DNA from: Moraxella macacae 0408225 | Lineage (GTDB): Bacteria > Pseudomonadota > Gammaproteobacteria > Pseudomonadales > Moraxellaceae | Assembly (NCBI RefSeq): GCF_000320365.1 | Contig: NZ_ANIN01000001.1 | Coordinates: 558,001-622,000, forward strand | Length of the DNA stretch: 64,000 nt | Direction of reading: 5' to 3' | Shown: piece by piece, positions 36,260 to 45,239 of the stretch | How the letters are laid out: each line of letters begins with the position of its first letter | Position numbering within the stretch: the stretch's first letter is position 1 | Translations under genes and position numbers: made by a program | The notes under the pieces: model-generated | Databases searched by the model: none | Told to the model about the DNA's origin: nothing | The model's input: only the letters and a program-made list of their open reading frames with translations

Positions 36260-36487
36260 ATGAAAATCAATGGTTTGCTTACAGTTGCTTTATTAACAAC
36301 ACTACTTAGTGCCTGTGGTGCTAAAGAAGAGTACACCGTTGATTATTTGTACAATAACGATGATATACGCGCTCAAGTTTTAGCAGACTGTGCCAACAAC
36401 AAACAAACCGATACCAATTGTAAAAATGCCAATGAAGCAAACGAAAGAAAGAAAATAGAGGAGTACAGAAAACACGTTAACAGATAA
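36260..36487 (+). CDS. eexN: EexN-family entry-exclusion lipoprotein
   Basis: 75 aa from ATG at 36260 (AAAAAGGTAGAAAACCCC upstream). Lipobox LLSACG, then YTVDYLYNNDDIRAQVLADC and the cysteine-asparagine motif NKQTDTNCKNANEANE, typical of EexN. These proteins in the recipient block uptake of the same plasmid. Unlike usual operons, it is on the opposite strand to virB6 and virB7 around it. That could be native or a result of local rearrangement. Confidence 0.8.
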   Translation: MKINGLLTVALLTTLLSACGAKEEYTVDYLYNNDDIRAQVLADCANNKQTDTNCKNANEANERKKIEEYRKHVNR

Positions 36488-36490
36488 CCA

Positions 36491-37411
36491 TTACACCTTT
36501 TTTATACTACCGCCACTTTCGCCAGACTTCTGCACTGGCTGATTTTGCTTGCCACTGGTTAATCTTTTGACATTGCTAATACCTTGCATTGCCCCACCAA
36601 AACCATTATTCACAATACCATTGCCTAAACCACTTGCCAATTCAGGCAGTTTAAGCACAACCACAAAAAACAGTAGCGAAGTTAGAATAATATTTATAAA
36701 CCCATTTTGGGTTTCAAATTCCGCTCCTGAAAAATAATCAGCATTTAAATAAGCAATAAATATCCCTGCTGTAACATTTACAATCACCAAATACAAAGAA
36801 AAAGTAACCACCTGATTCACCCAATTCATGGCATATTGGCGAGTCATGGGAAATAAAAACAACGGAATAAACAGCGGCCCAAGTACTGCTAAAATTGCCA
36901 ACATCACTTTTGCCAACAGAATAAAAGCCCCGGCAATGACCAAAAACAAACCAAACGAAATAATCACAACCGCATTTTGGATAACAACTTCTATTTTCCC
37001 GGCGACATCAAAAGATCCAACGCTTTTTTGATTTTTATTAACAAAATCCACCAATTGACTGCTTAGCCTATCTAATTCTGCACCACTTGCTCCATTTGTA
37101 CCGTTAAATGCTTGGGTGATATCATCACCAAGCCCAAGCACAATTGGAACAATCGTGTCGTTATAAGCTGCGATATTAATACCAAAACCGATAACAACCG
37201 CCCATGACATCACACGCTTAATCATATCTACTATGGTTGCCTCTACGCTTGTTCCTTGCCAATACGACAAAAAAACAAACAAACAGTAAACAATAAAGCC
37301 TGACAAAAAGATTGGCGACATGATATTAGCAACATTAGAGACATTCGCTGTAATGGTATTAATCACAACGTTATCGATATTTTGGAAAATCTTGCTAAAA
37401 ACGTCCATCAC
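36491..37411 (-). CDS. virB6: T4SS polytopic membrane protein VirB6
   Basis: 306 aa with about six to seven membrane segments. The central part (AFILLAKVMLAILAVLGPLFIPLFLFPMTRQYAMNWVNQ) matches the conserved TrbL/VirB6 core with its invariant tryptophan. C-terminal tail is hydrophilic (GKQNQPVQKSGESGG). Forms the inner-membrane channel part of the T4SS. Starts nine bases after the virB5 stop. Confidence 0.9.
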   Translation of the reverse strand: MMDVFSKIFQNIDNVVINTITANVSNVANIMSPIFLSGFIVYCLFVFLSYWQGTSVEATIVDMIKRVMSWAVVIGFGINIAAYNDTIVPIVLGLGDDITQAFNGTNGASGAELDRLSSQLVDFVNKNQKSVGSFDVAGKIEVVIQNAVVIISFGLFLVIAGAFILLAKVMLAILAVLGPLFIPLFLFPMTRQYAMNWVNQVVTFSLYLVIVNVTAGIFIAYLNADYFSGAEFETQNGFINIILTSLLFFVVVLKLPELASGLGNGIVNNGFGGAMQGISNVKRLTSGKQNQPVQKSGESGGSIKKV

Positions 37412-37419
37412 AAGCCTTT

Positions 37420-38076
37420 TTAACGTCTGCGTTTTTCGTTAAATTCATCAATAGCCTGTTGTTCTGCCCTTTCTTTTTGCTGCTTTCCTTGTTCAATCAT
37501 CACCTGAAAACGCGCCAAATCAATTTGAATTAAGGAGGCTTCAGCACTAAGTGTGTTCATCAAATCCGCTTTACTGCTTGTGTCCGTGGTGCGGTTAATT
37601 TGATTTACCAGGTTTTGGGCGTTGTTGGCTCTTAAATCCAAGGTTTTGATCGCACCAATCAGTTGAGCTTCGTTGAGTGCCATTGTCATCGCCAGGCGTT
37701 CTTTACCAGTCATTTGTGAGCGTTTATTTTGTTCATTTGCCAACACTTGTTCATAAATAGATTGTAAAGCCCCGGCATCGCCACGTTTAACCGCTTCCAT
37801 AATGTCATGATAGCCCTTGCCTTTTGGCAAATATTGGTTTAGCATTTTGCGTAAAGTTGGATCGCTTAGCATAGCACCTAAGCCACTATTACCGGTCATT
37901 GCTTTTAACTGGTTGCGCATTTGTTCAAGCTGTTGGATTTGGTTATACACTTGCTTAACCGCTTGAGCAATAGCAGCAGGATCAATTACAGGCAAGGCTG
38001 CACTATAGGCAGATTGTGAAGTTATGCTAAATATTAATGTTATAGCAGAAATGATTTGTTTGGTTTTGTTACGCAT
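37420..38076 (-). CDS. virB5: T4SS pilus-tip protein VirB5
   Basis: 218 aa. A signal peptide (IISAITLIFSITSQSAYSA) then an all-helical mature part with IAQAVKQVYNQIQQLEQMRNQL and a central NSGLGAMLSDP, typical of VirB5/TrbJ-type minor pilins. Ends in a charged helix (QQKERAEQQAIDEFNEKRR). Follows the virB4 fragment by 15 bases. Confidence 0.85.
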   Translation of the reverse strand: MRNKTKQIISAITLIFSITSQSAYSAALPVIDPAAIAQAVKQVYNQIQQLEQMRNQLKAMTGNSGLGAMLSDPTLRKMLNQYLPKGKGYHDIMEAVKRGDAGALQSIYEQVLANEQNKRSQMTGKERLAMTMALNEAQLIGAIKTLDLRANNAQNLVNQINRTTDTSSKADLMNTLSAEASLIQIDLARFQVMIEQGKQQKERAEQQAIDEFNEKRRR

Positions 38077-38091
38077 GATAAGATCCTTTGG

Positions 38092-39090
38092 TTATGGTGC
38101 GGTTATTTGGTTAAGTTGATTTGTCATAAACTCATCAAAATCAAAATCGGTTTGCTTTTTAGCACGCCTTGCTGCATAAAAAATTGGCAACCAAACATCA
38201 GATTTTGGTTTTTTATCAAATTTTGCTAAAATATTATTTAATAAATAAACATTGGCTTTTGTGCCTGACAACACCGAAATTTCATCATCAAAACCATATA
38301 AATCAAGTACATTAAAGCTTGATTGATGGCCTTGCTTCACCAAAAAAGTACGGCTGTCTAATGCTAATTTTTGTAGTTGATTGAATTCTTTTTGAGTAAG
38401 ACCAATACGGCTATAACCGCCGCCTTGTTCGTTTTTGTACTCGGCATCAGGATTTGGCAAAAGTATCTTGGTTGGCGTTTGTTGCACAATGGCAGGAAAA
38501 ATCGGTGATTTAACCGCTTCTTCAGGTGATTGGGTGATCAGCAACATAAATTCACCACGCTTACGGCCTGTTTTTAGCACGTCTAACATCATGTCTTGCG
38601 GTATTTTGTACATAAGTGGCAACCAAAACTCTTCTACAATGGTACAAAGCAAGTCATAATTTTTAGTCATTTGGGCTTTTAGATACAGTAAGCACGCCAA
38701 AATTGGCTCGGTTGGCTGATAGCTTGGTTTTAAAATTTCACCGACTTCAAAACCGACAATTTTAAAATCATCGGGGTTAAACTGATTGATCGGATTGTCC
38801 AAAACCCACGCAAAACGTCCTGTATTTTCCTCGGTTTGACACCATTTAAGCAGTCTTTGGTATAGACAGTTGCCACCTTTATCAGAAATTGACTGCAAAA
38901 GAGCTGAAAAACGTCTAATACTTGGCGGTAAACTCATCACTGTGTCAATGGCATTTTTGATTTGGTTTTGCTCCTCACTTGTGCATTCAATGCCTTTGTC
39001 ATTGGCACAGCCTACCACCAAATCATTCAAAAATCCCCTTAATTGTGGCAAAAAAAGCAAGCACAAGCACTGAAAATCGTAGCGATCATA
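38092..39090 (-). pseudogene. virB4: virB4 C-terminal fragment
   Basis: About 330 codons of the VirB4/CagE ATPase C-terminal domain. It includes SLPPSIRRFSALLQ, the Walker B-like LLCTIVEEFWLPLMY, and QSPEEAVKSPIFPAIVQQTPTKILLPNP with the later GGGYSRIGLTQKEFNQL. The N-terminal half, including Walker A, is absent: upstream of about 39090 the DNA belongs to virB10 on the other strand. The open frame extends to 39129 but those residues are not VirB4-like. Non-functional as an ATPase. Confidence 0.85.
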
Positions 39091-39095
39091 AAAAT

Positions 39096-39740
39096 AACCT
39101 TGCCAAAAATCTAGAGCCAACAAGCACAACTGGCGTATCTGCTAGCAAAATGGGCGACATGTCATTATTGCTTGTGCGTGGCACAACCATTCCTTGTGTT
39201 TTAAAAACCAAAATAGACAGCACTTATCAGGGTTTTGCTACTTGTCAAATTACCAAAGATGTTTACAGTGCCAATGGTAAAACCTTACTCATTGAGCGTG
39301 GTTCTAGCGTATTTGGTGAACAAAATGTACAGCTTAATCAAGGACAAGCCAGGGTTTTTGTGCTATGGACACGTATAGACACGCCAAACGGCATAACCAT
39401 TAATATTAATAGCCCTGCTACAGGACAACTGGGTGAAATGGGCGTTGGTGCAAGAGTAAACAATCATTTTGCACAGCGTTTTGGCAGTGCGATTATGCTA
39501 AGTTTTATCCAAGATGCCATTAAAGCCGGCACAACCCATCTACAAAAACAAGAAAAACAAGGTGATAACAGCACAAATATAGAAAATACTTCAAACACCA
39601 CTTCAAAATTGGCAGAAGAAGCATTGAAAAACAGCATTAACATACCGCCTACCGCCACCATCAATCAAGGCTCGCTAATTAGTATCACTGTTGCTCGTGA
39701 TGTGGATTTTAGCGATGTTTACAAACTACAAAGACGGTAA
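39096..39740 (+). pseudogene. virB10: virB10 C-terminal fragment
   Basis: About 214 codons of the VirB10/TrbI periplasmic domain: NLAKNLEPTSTTGVSASKMG, then KTKIDSTYQGFATCQITKDV, KTLLIERGSSVFGE and GEMGVGARVNNHFAQRFGSA, ending with VARDVDFSDVYKLQRR. The cytoplasmic, membrane and proline-rich N-terminal parts are missing, because the sequence switches to reversed virB4 before about 39095. The frame stays open leftward only by reading antisense through virB4. Six bases separate it from virB11. Confidence 0.85.
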
Positions 39741-39745
39741 GGCTT

Positions 39746-40876
39746 ATGCAAGATCAAAACTTTGAATTTGATGGATCTGCTGTATTGCGTGGTTTGTTAA
39801 CTGGCTCTGGCATTCAAGTGCATTTAGACAATAAGGACAACACCGAAATTGCGGTGAACCGCCCATTTGAGATTTGGACAGAAAACCAACACGGTTGGCA
39901 AAAACACAATGCACCAATAATGGATTATGCTTATTTGCAACGCCTTGCCAAAGCATTTGCAGTGTATAACAAAATGGATATTAGCCAACAAAAGCCGATT
40001 TGTTCAGGGATTTTTCCCGACGGTCAACGCGGACAGGTCATTATTCCAACTGCTTGTGAGGTTGGTACAGTATCTATTACCATTCGTCAGCCCAGTATTA
40101 TGCGGTTTACTTTAGAGGATTATGAACAATCAGGACGCCTGGACAGTTGGGCGGACGTGTCAGGCTTTCAAACCAAAAATACGGTTTTGCCTAATCACTT
40201 AAAAGATAAAATCTTAAAACAGCGCGAAGAAATTACCTATCTAAACCGCTATTTGGGTATTCCAAAAGACGTAAGTTTACAATTGTATGAATTACAACTG
40301 TTAAAAGCCAAAGCCGATAGGGATATCAAAAAATTTATTAAACTTTCGGTAAGTCATAGAACCAACATGTGTTTAATTGGAGCAACAGGTTCGGGTAAAA
40401 CCACTTTTACCAAGGCAGTGTGCGATCTTGTGCCTAAAAACACGCGTATTTTAACCATTGAGGATACGCCTGAACTGGATTTGCCCCACCACCGTAATAA
40501 AGTGCATATGTTCTATAAGGACGTAAGTTCAAAAGCACTGCTGCATGCTTCTATGCGTATGAAGCCTGATCGTATTTTTTTAACCGAATTACGTGGTGAT
40601 GAAGCCTTTGACTACCTAAATGCACTCAATACAGGGCATGCAGGCTCCATTACAACGGTTCATGCCAACAACAGCCAAAGGGCTTATTACCGCATTGCCA
40701 ATTTGATTAAGCAATCATCGGTTGGGGTAACTATGGATTTTGACCATATCATGCAAGATTGTCGCACCACCATTGATGTCATGCTGTATTTGCACCGCAC
40801 ACACATAGATGAAATATTTTACGATCCGATTGAAAAATATCGGCTTATGCAACTAAAACACATGGGTGAACGATGA
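39746..40876 (+). CDS. virB11: T4SS ATPase VirB11
   Basis: 376 aa hexameric traffic ATPase. N-terminal domain to about residue 170 (EIAVNRPFEIWTEN), then Walker A CLIGATGSGKTTFTKA near residue 213, the Asp box IEDTPELDLPHHRNKV, Walker B-region LRMKPDRIFLTELRGDEAFDYL and His box GHAGSITTVHANN. Slightly longer than usual (about 340). Overlaps virD4 by four bases. Intact. Confidence 0.95.
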   Translation: MQDQNFEFDGSAVLRGLLTGSGIQVHLDNKDNTEIAVNRPFEIWTENQHGWQKHNAPIMDYAYLQRLAKAFAVYNKMDISQQKPICSGIFPDGQRGQVIIPTACEVGTVSITIRQPSIMRFTLEDYEQSGRLDSWADVSGFQTKNTVLPNHLKDKILKQREEITYLNRYLGIPKDVSLQLYELQLLKAKADRDIKKFIKLSVSHRTNMCLIGATGSGKTTFTKAVCDLVPKNTRILTIEDTPELDLPHHRNKVHMFYKDVSSKALLHASMRMKPDRIFLTELRGDEAFDYLNALNTGHAGSITTVHANNSQRAYYRIANLIKQSSVGVTMDFDHIMQDCRTTIDVMLYLHRTHIDEIFYDPIEKYRLMQLKHMGER

Positions 40877-42837
40877 GTAACGAGCGTAAAGCCTATGAGT
40901 ATTTGGCGGTGATATTGATTTTTAATGTCATTGCTGTGGTTGCTTGTGTTTATTTTGCCAATTATGTTTTTGTAGAAATGGCAAAAGTACCAATGTCTGT
41001 ATACGGCTATGATACGATTTTAAAATACAACGAAGTCTATGGTGGCAACAAGGGTGTTAAGCAAGCGATTCAAATATCACTTGGAGCAGGCGGTATATTG
41101 TGGCTTGTGCTAAATGCGGTGGTGTTTACTGCTTTATTTGGCAAGCCTAAACGTGAATTACACGGTTCGGCGCGTTTTGCCAATGATGCAGAAATTCGCC
41201 AAACTGGCTTTATTTTAACGCCAAAAGAGCAAGCCAAAAAACGCCAAGGCTTTCCATCGCGCCCATCGGTGATTGTTGGCAAGCATAAAGATAAGTTTTT
41301 AGAGTTTTTTGGTAATGAATTTTTGTTTGTCGCCGCTCCAACACGTTCAGGCAAAGGCGTAAGTATCGTTATCCCTAACCTTTTGCACTATTCTGATAGC
41401 GTGGTGGTGCTTGATGTCAAAGGTGAAAACTGGGATTTAACCGCAGGTTTTCGCGGTAAATACCAAGATGTCTACTTGTTTGCACCCAGTGCCAATGACA
41501 AATGCAGTCATGGCTACAATCCGTTGGATTTTATTTCAAGAGATCCTACCCGGCGCATGAAAGATTTACAAAACCTTGTCGACAGTTTATACCCAACAGT
41601 AGGCGTGGACGGCAACACCGCTTATTTTAACTCAATGGCTCAAAGTCTATTGACGGGCATTATTTTATACATGATGGAAACTCCTGGTCGACCTTGCACT
41701 TTTGCTGAAGCCTTAAAACTGCTAAGACCATCTACACCGCTTAATGAATGGCTGATTGAAAAAATTGCCGAAAGAGAAAACACACCCATTGTGGTTGATG
41801 AAAACCTTAAAGAAATCCGCCCTTTAACTGTGGAGTGTAAAGAAGCCTTAATGGTATTTGCAGGCAACTCATCAGACAACACCAGAGCTGGCATATCATC
41901 AAGCTGTATTTCGCCACTGCTGATTTTTGCAGATCCGATGGTTGCTTCTGCTACGGCCAAATCTGATTTTAACCTTGCCGATGTCAGGCGTAAACGCATG
42001 TCTATTTATGTCAGTATCAATCCGTCTGATTTAGGAAGGTTTGAAAAGCTGTTAAACATGTTCTTTTCGCAGTTATTAAACATCAATACCGAAACTTTAC
42101 CCGAAAAAGACCTAAGCCTTAAATATCAATGCCTTGTTTTAATTGATGAATTCACATCGTTGGGGCGTGTTGGCATTATTCAAAAGTCCATTGCCTACAT
42201 GGCAGGTTATAACATGCGACTTATGCCAATATTTCAGTCAAAAGCCCAAGTAGAAGATGCTTATGGCAAAGATGGTGCAAGGGCAATTTTATCCAATATG
42301 GCTTGTCAAATTGAATTTACGCCAACCGAGCAAGAACAAGCCGAAGAATTAAGCAAAATGCTGGGTACAGAAACAGTAAAAGGCAAATCAATAAGCCGTA
42401 ACCGAGGCAAAGGTGGTGGCGGTTCAATCAGTGTATCCGATCAAAGCCGATTTTTAATGCTTGCACAAGAGTTAAAAGAGTTGCCTGCGGATAAGCAACT
42501 GATATTTTTTAAACGTGTCAAGCCGATTTTGTGTCAAAAGGCGTTTTATTATGACAATCCTAAAGTTTTTGCCAAACGTATGACAAAACTGAGTGAACCT
42601 GCTCAAGGCTTACCGATTGCACCCAAACATTTACCGCCCAAACACGATTTATTGGCAATTCTTGAGATTATGCGTGGCGTGAAATTAGAGCCACCAAAAA
42701 CCATTGATGACATTATAGACGGCAAAAACATGGTTGGCAACCAAGATCACGATGATTTTTTTGCAGCCTTTAACAAAGAGCTTGGTTTTGATGGTGATTT
42801 TATCGCCCAAAACCAAAAAATGACAGCAGAGGAGTAA
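40873..42837 (+). CDS. virD4: Type IV coupling protein VirD4/TraG
   Basis: 654 aa. Two N-terminal membrane helices (YLAVILIFNVIAVVACVYF and GILWLVLNAVVFTALF), then the RecA-like motor: Walker A FVAAPTRSGKGVSIVIPN near residue 155 and Walker B CLVLIDEFTSLGRVG near residue 420. Brings the relaxase-DNA complex to the T4SS. Motif LHGSARFAND is typical of the family. Intact, four bases before the next gene. Confidence 0.95.
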   Translation: MSNERKAYEYLAVILIFNVIAVVACVYFANYVFVEMAKVPMSVYGYDTILKYNEVYGGNKGVKQAIQISLGAGGILWLVLNAVVFTALFGKPKRELHGSARFANDAEIRQTGFILTPKEQAKKRQGFPSRPSVIVGKHKDKFLEFFGNEFLFVAAPTRSGKGVSIVIPNLLHYSDSVVVLDVKGENWDLTAGFRGKYQDVYLFAPSANDKCSHGYNPLDFISRDPTRRMKDLQNLVDSLYPTVGVDGNTAYFNSMAQSLLTGIILYMMETPGRPCTFAEALKLLRPSTPLNEWLIEKIAERENTPIVVDENLKEIRPLTVECKEALMVFAGNSSDNTRAGISSSCISPLLIFADPMVASATAKSDFNLADVRRKRMSIYVSINPSDLGRFEKLLNMFFSQLLNINTETLPEKDLSLKYQCLVLIDEFTSLGRVGIIQKSIAYMAGYNMRLMPIFQSKAQVEDAYGKDGARAILSNMACQIEFTPTEQEQAEELSKMLGTETVKGKSISRNRGKGGGGSISVSDQSRFLMLAQELKELPADKQLIFFKRVKPILCQKAFYYDNPKVFAKRMTKLSEPAQGLPIAPKHLPPKHDLLAILEIMRGVKLEPPKTIDDIIDGKNMVGNQDHDDFFAAFNKELGFDGDFIAQNQKMTAEE

Positions 42838-42841
42838 CTTT

Positions 42842-45235
42842 ATGACAAACCAACCGCAAAAATCTTACGCAGGTATTGTAACAGGCTTTGGAGAAGCCCC
42901 TTATCAGCATGACGAAAACAACTCACCGAGTTATTTTGTGCAACTAAAAATGGATAATGGACAAGACAGAACCATTTGGGCGATGGGACTGCGCGAATCG
43001 ATAGAAAAATTCAATATCCAACCAGGCGAAGCGGTTAATTTACTAGATATGGGGGCACAAGACGGTTCAAAACGCCATATATGGGAAGTAGAACGCCACG
43101 AACCTTATCAAAACCTACAAAACAGCATAGAACCTGACATAGAACAAGAACGCCAAGCCCCAACAAATACACCAAAATTATTGGATTTTGATAAATTACC
43201 AAGCAATATCAAAAACAATTATGTGGCGGTTGCTAAAAATCGTTTATTGCAAGATGAAAAGGTTAATTTTTACGATAAAGACGATAAAAATCAGGTCAAC
43301 ATTGCTTTTGAATACAGAAACAACAGCCTACACACCTCGCGCCAAGATGAAAAAACCATTCACGCCATGCTTGATTTAGCCCAGTCTAAAAACTGGACAG
43401 CCATAAAACTCAAAGGCACAGAAGAGTTTAAGCAAAAAGCGTGGCTTGAGGCCAGTTTGCGCGGTATTGCCACCAAAGGCTATCAGCCAAATGAAAAAGA
43501 TTTGGCGGAGCTGCAGCTTAAACAAACGGCGCGCACCACCAATGAGGTCAATATGGAGGCGCAAAAAGCACCAGAGCCACAGCAACAATCCAAAACGCAA
43601 GAAGTTAAGGCGGAGCAGACCGCACCGATTGTTGATGGCAAATTGACTAGTAGCAACTTAGATAATCAAGCTAAAAATCAGGCTTATTTAGAAAAAATTG
43701 GCAGTGATTTTAGTGGGGCGACTGCTAAAAATATCTCAAACAGTTTTGACAAAACAAGAGAATATGCCAATGATTTTGTTTCAAATGGTGCTGAACAAAA
43801 AGAATTGGTTAATTTTCATAATGGCTACAAGGCAATTATTAGTAAAAATAATTTAGATAAAATGCTAAGCAACAAAGCACATGAAAAATCCGCCAATTTG
43901 CCTTTACATCTAACGGCAGTGGCAAATGCGGATAAATTGTTTGAAAACGCTGTTTTTGGGTGGCAACACAAAGATAAAGATGAAAAAAGTGGTAACCACA
44001 TACACCGTGCAATTGCACCTTTAAAAATTGATGACCAAATTTATGTAGCAAAATTGACAGTCAAAGAATTGGCAAGAGAGCAAGGAAATCGGTTTTATTC
44101 ATTGGAAGCGGTAGAAATTGAACAAAGCAAAAGCCCTATTCCAGAAATGGTGAGAGAAGATCTTAATAAGCAAGATTTATCGCAACACCGGCACAATAGA
44201 GCTTTAATAGACACTATAGTACAAAACGCCCAACAGTACAACAGCACCCACGAAAAAACCACCCCAAATTTACAAAACAACAACAATTTACCAAGGTTTG
44301 CTTTTGCAGTACTAAATACCGATGAATACGAACTTAGTGAGATAGAAAAACTTCGTCATGCTGTGCATATCCGCGACAACGAAACTTACGAAAACTATGT
44401 AATTGGCACCTATGCAAGTGAATACGACGATAAGCAGTTTGTTGGTGTTATTGCTGATTATTATGAATCTGATTTGGATTATCAACAAAAGTTGATTGGC
44501 AATGATAACAGAGAGCAGGTTTTTGCTAAATTAGGCATGCACAAGGAATTAAAAGACGTTATCGCTTTTGTTGATGGTGATAAAGATTTGACAACCGATG
44601 AACTGGATAAACACTTATCCAAAGACAATTTACAAACAATTGTTAAAGATACGCCTAATTTGAGTAAACACATGCAGGTTGCTTATAACAATGCACAAAT
44701 GGCAGGTTTTGACAAACAAACCTTGTCTTATATGACAATGGCAATGCTTGGTGAATACGATACCACTTGGCATAACAAAGATAATGTTGAGAAAAATGAG
44801 GCTATTCTTGAAGCGGTTTCTGATATTTTAGAAGATGACAAACAAAAGTACAATCAATTTATAGACAATTTTAGCAAGGCAACCAATTTAAACCTTTCAT
44901 ACATGAAGCTAGAAGTTGCAACAGCAGAAACAGTTACAGACAACCGCCAACCATTAAGCCAAGATGAAGTATCGTTAAAACAATCTTTTAGTAATATTGG
45001 TGAATACTCACTTAATCAAGATCAGTTAAACGCTATAGAGAACTGGCGTAGATACCTAACAGAAGCCTACCAAGACAGCCCTGATTTTATTGCCAAAAAA
45101 ATCAACGACCTAAACGACAAAATCCCCGATATTGCAGGCGGTAAGTTTAATTTGCCACCCATTCCGGATAATAAAATTATGCCTACAGTAGAAACACCAT
45201 CAATCCATTCAAGCAATCACGACAGAACAAGGTAA
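42842..45235 (+). CDS. Large polyvalent protein with LPD7-like domain
   Basis: 797 aa. Residues 1-100 form a small domain (YAGIVTGFGEAPYQHDENN) found in conjugal plasmid proteins. Residues about 155-225 match the LPD7 domain (FEYRNNSLHTSRQDEKTI, then EEFKQKAWLEASLRGIATKG). Residues about 320-430 (SNGAEQKELVNFHNGYK, AVANADKLFENAVFGWQHKD) resemble LPD3/MuF-associated modules. The end (IENWRRYLTEAYQDSPDF, AKKINDLNDKIPDIAGGKF) is shared with the ArdC-like protein at 47674. Such proteins are thought to travel with transferred DNA. Precise function unknown. Confidence 0.75.
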   Translation: MTNQPQKSYAGIVTGFGEAPYQHDENNSPSYFVQLKMDNGQDRTIWAMGLRESIEKFNIQPGEAVNLLDMGAQDGSKRHIWEVERHEPYQNLQNSIEPDIEQERQAPTNTPKLLDFDKLPSNIKNNYVAVAKNRLLQDEKVNFYDKDDKNQVNIAFEYRNNSLHTSRQDEKTIHAMLDLAQSKNWTAIKLKGTEEFKQKAWLEASLRGIATKGYQPNEKDLAELQLKQTARTTNEVNMEAQKAPEPQQQSKTQEVKAEQTAPIVDGKLTSSNLDNQAKNQAYLEKIGSDFSGATAKNISNSFDKTREYANDFVSNGAEQKELVNFHNGYKAIISKNNLDKMLSNKAHEKSANLPLHLTAVANADKLFENAVFGWQHKDKDEKSGNHIHRAIAPLKIDDQIYVAKLTVKELAREQGNRFYSLEAVEIEQSKSPIPEMVREDLNKQDLSQHRHNRALIDTIVQNAQQYNSTHEKTTPNLQNNNNLPRFAFAVLNTDEYELSEIEKLRHAVHIRDNETYENYVIGTYASEYDDKQFVGVIADYYESDLDYQQKLIGNDNREQVFAKLGMHKELKDVIAFVDGDKDLTTDELDKHLSKDNLQTIVKDTPNLSKHMQVAYNNAQMAGFDKQTLSYMTMAMLGEYDTTWHNKDNVEKNEAILEAVSDILEDDKQKYNQFIDNFSKATNLNLSYMKLEVATAETVTDNRQPLSQDEVSLKQSFSNIGEYSLNQDQLNAIENWRRYLTEAYQDSPDFIAKKINDLNDKIPDIAGGKFNLPPIPDNKIMPTVETPSIHSSNHDRTR

Positions 45236-45239
45236 GCAT

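Noticed and set aside
38979-39095. Upstream extension of the virB10 frame, giving a 253-codon protein
   Set aside because: Those codons read antisense through virB4; similarity to VirB10 starts only near 39096.
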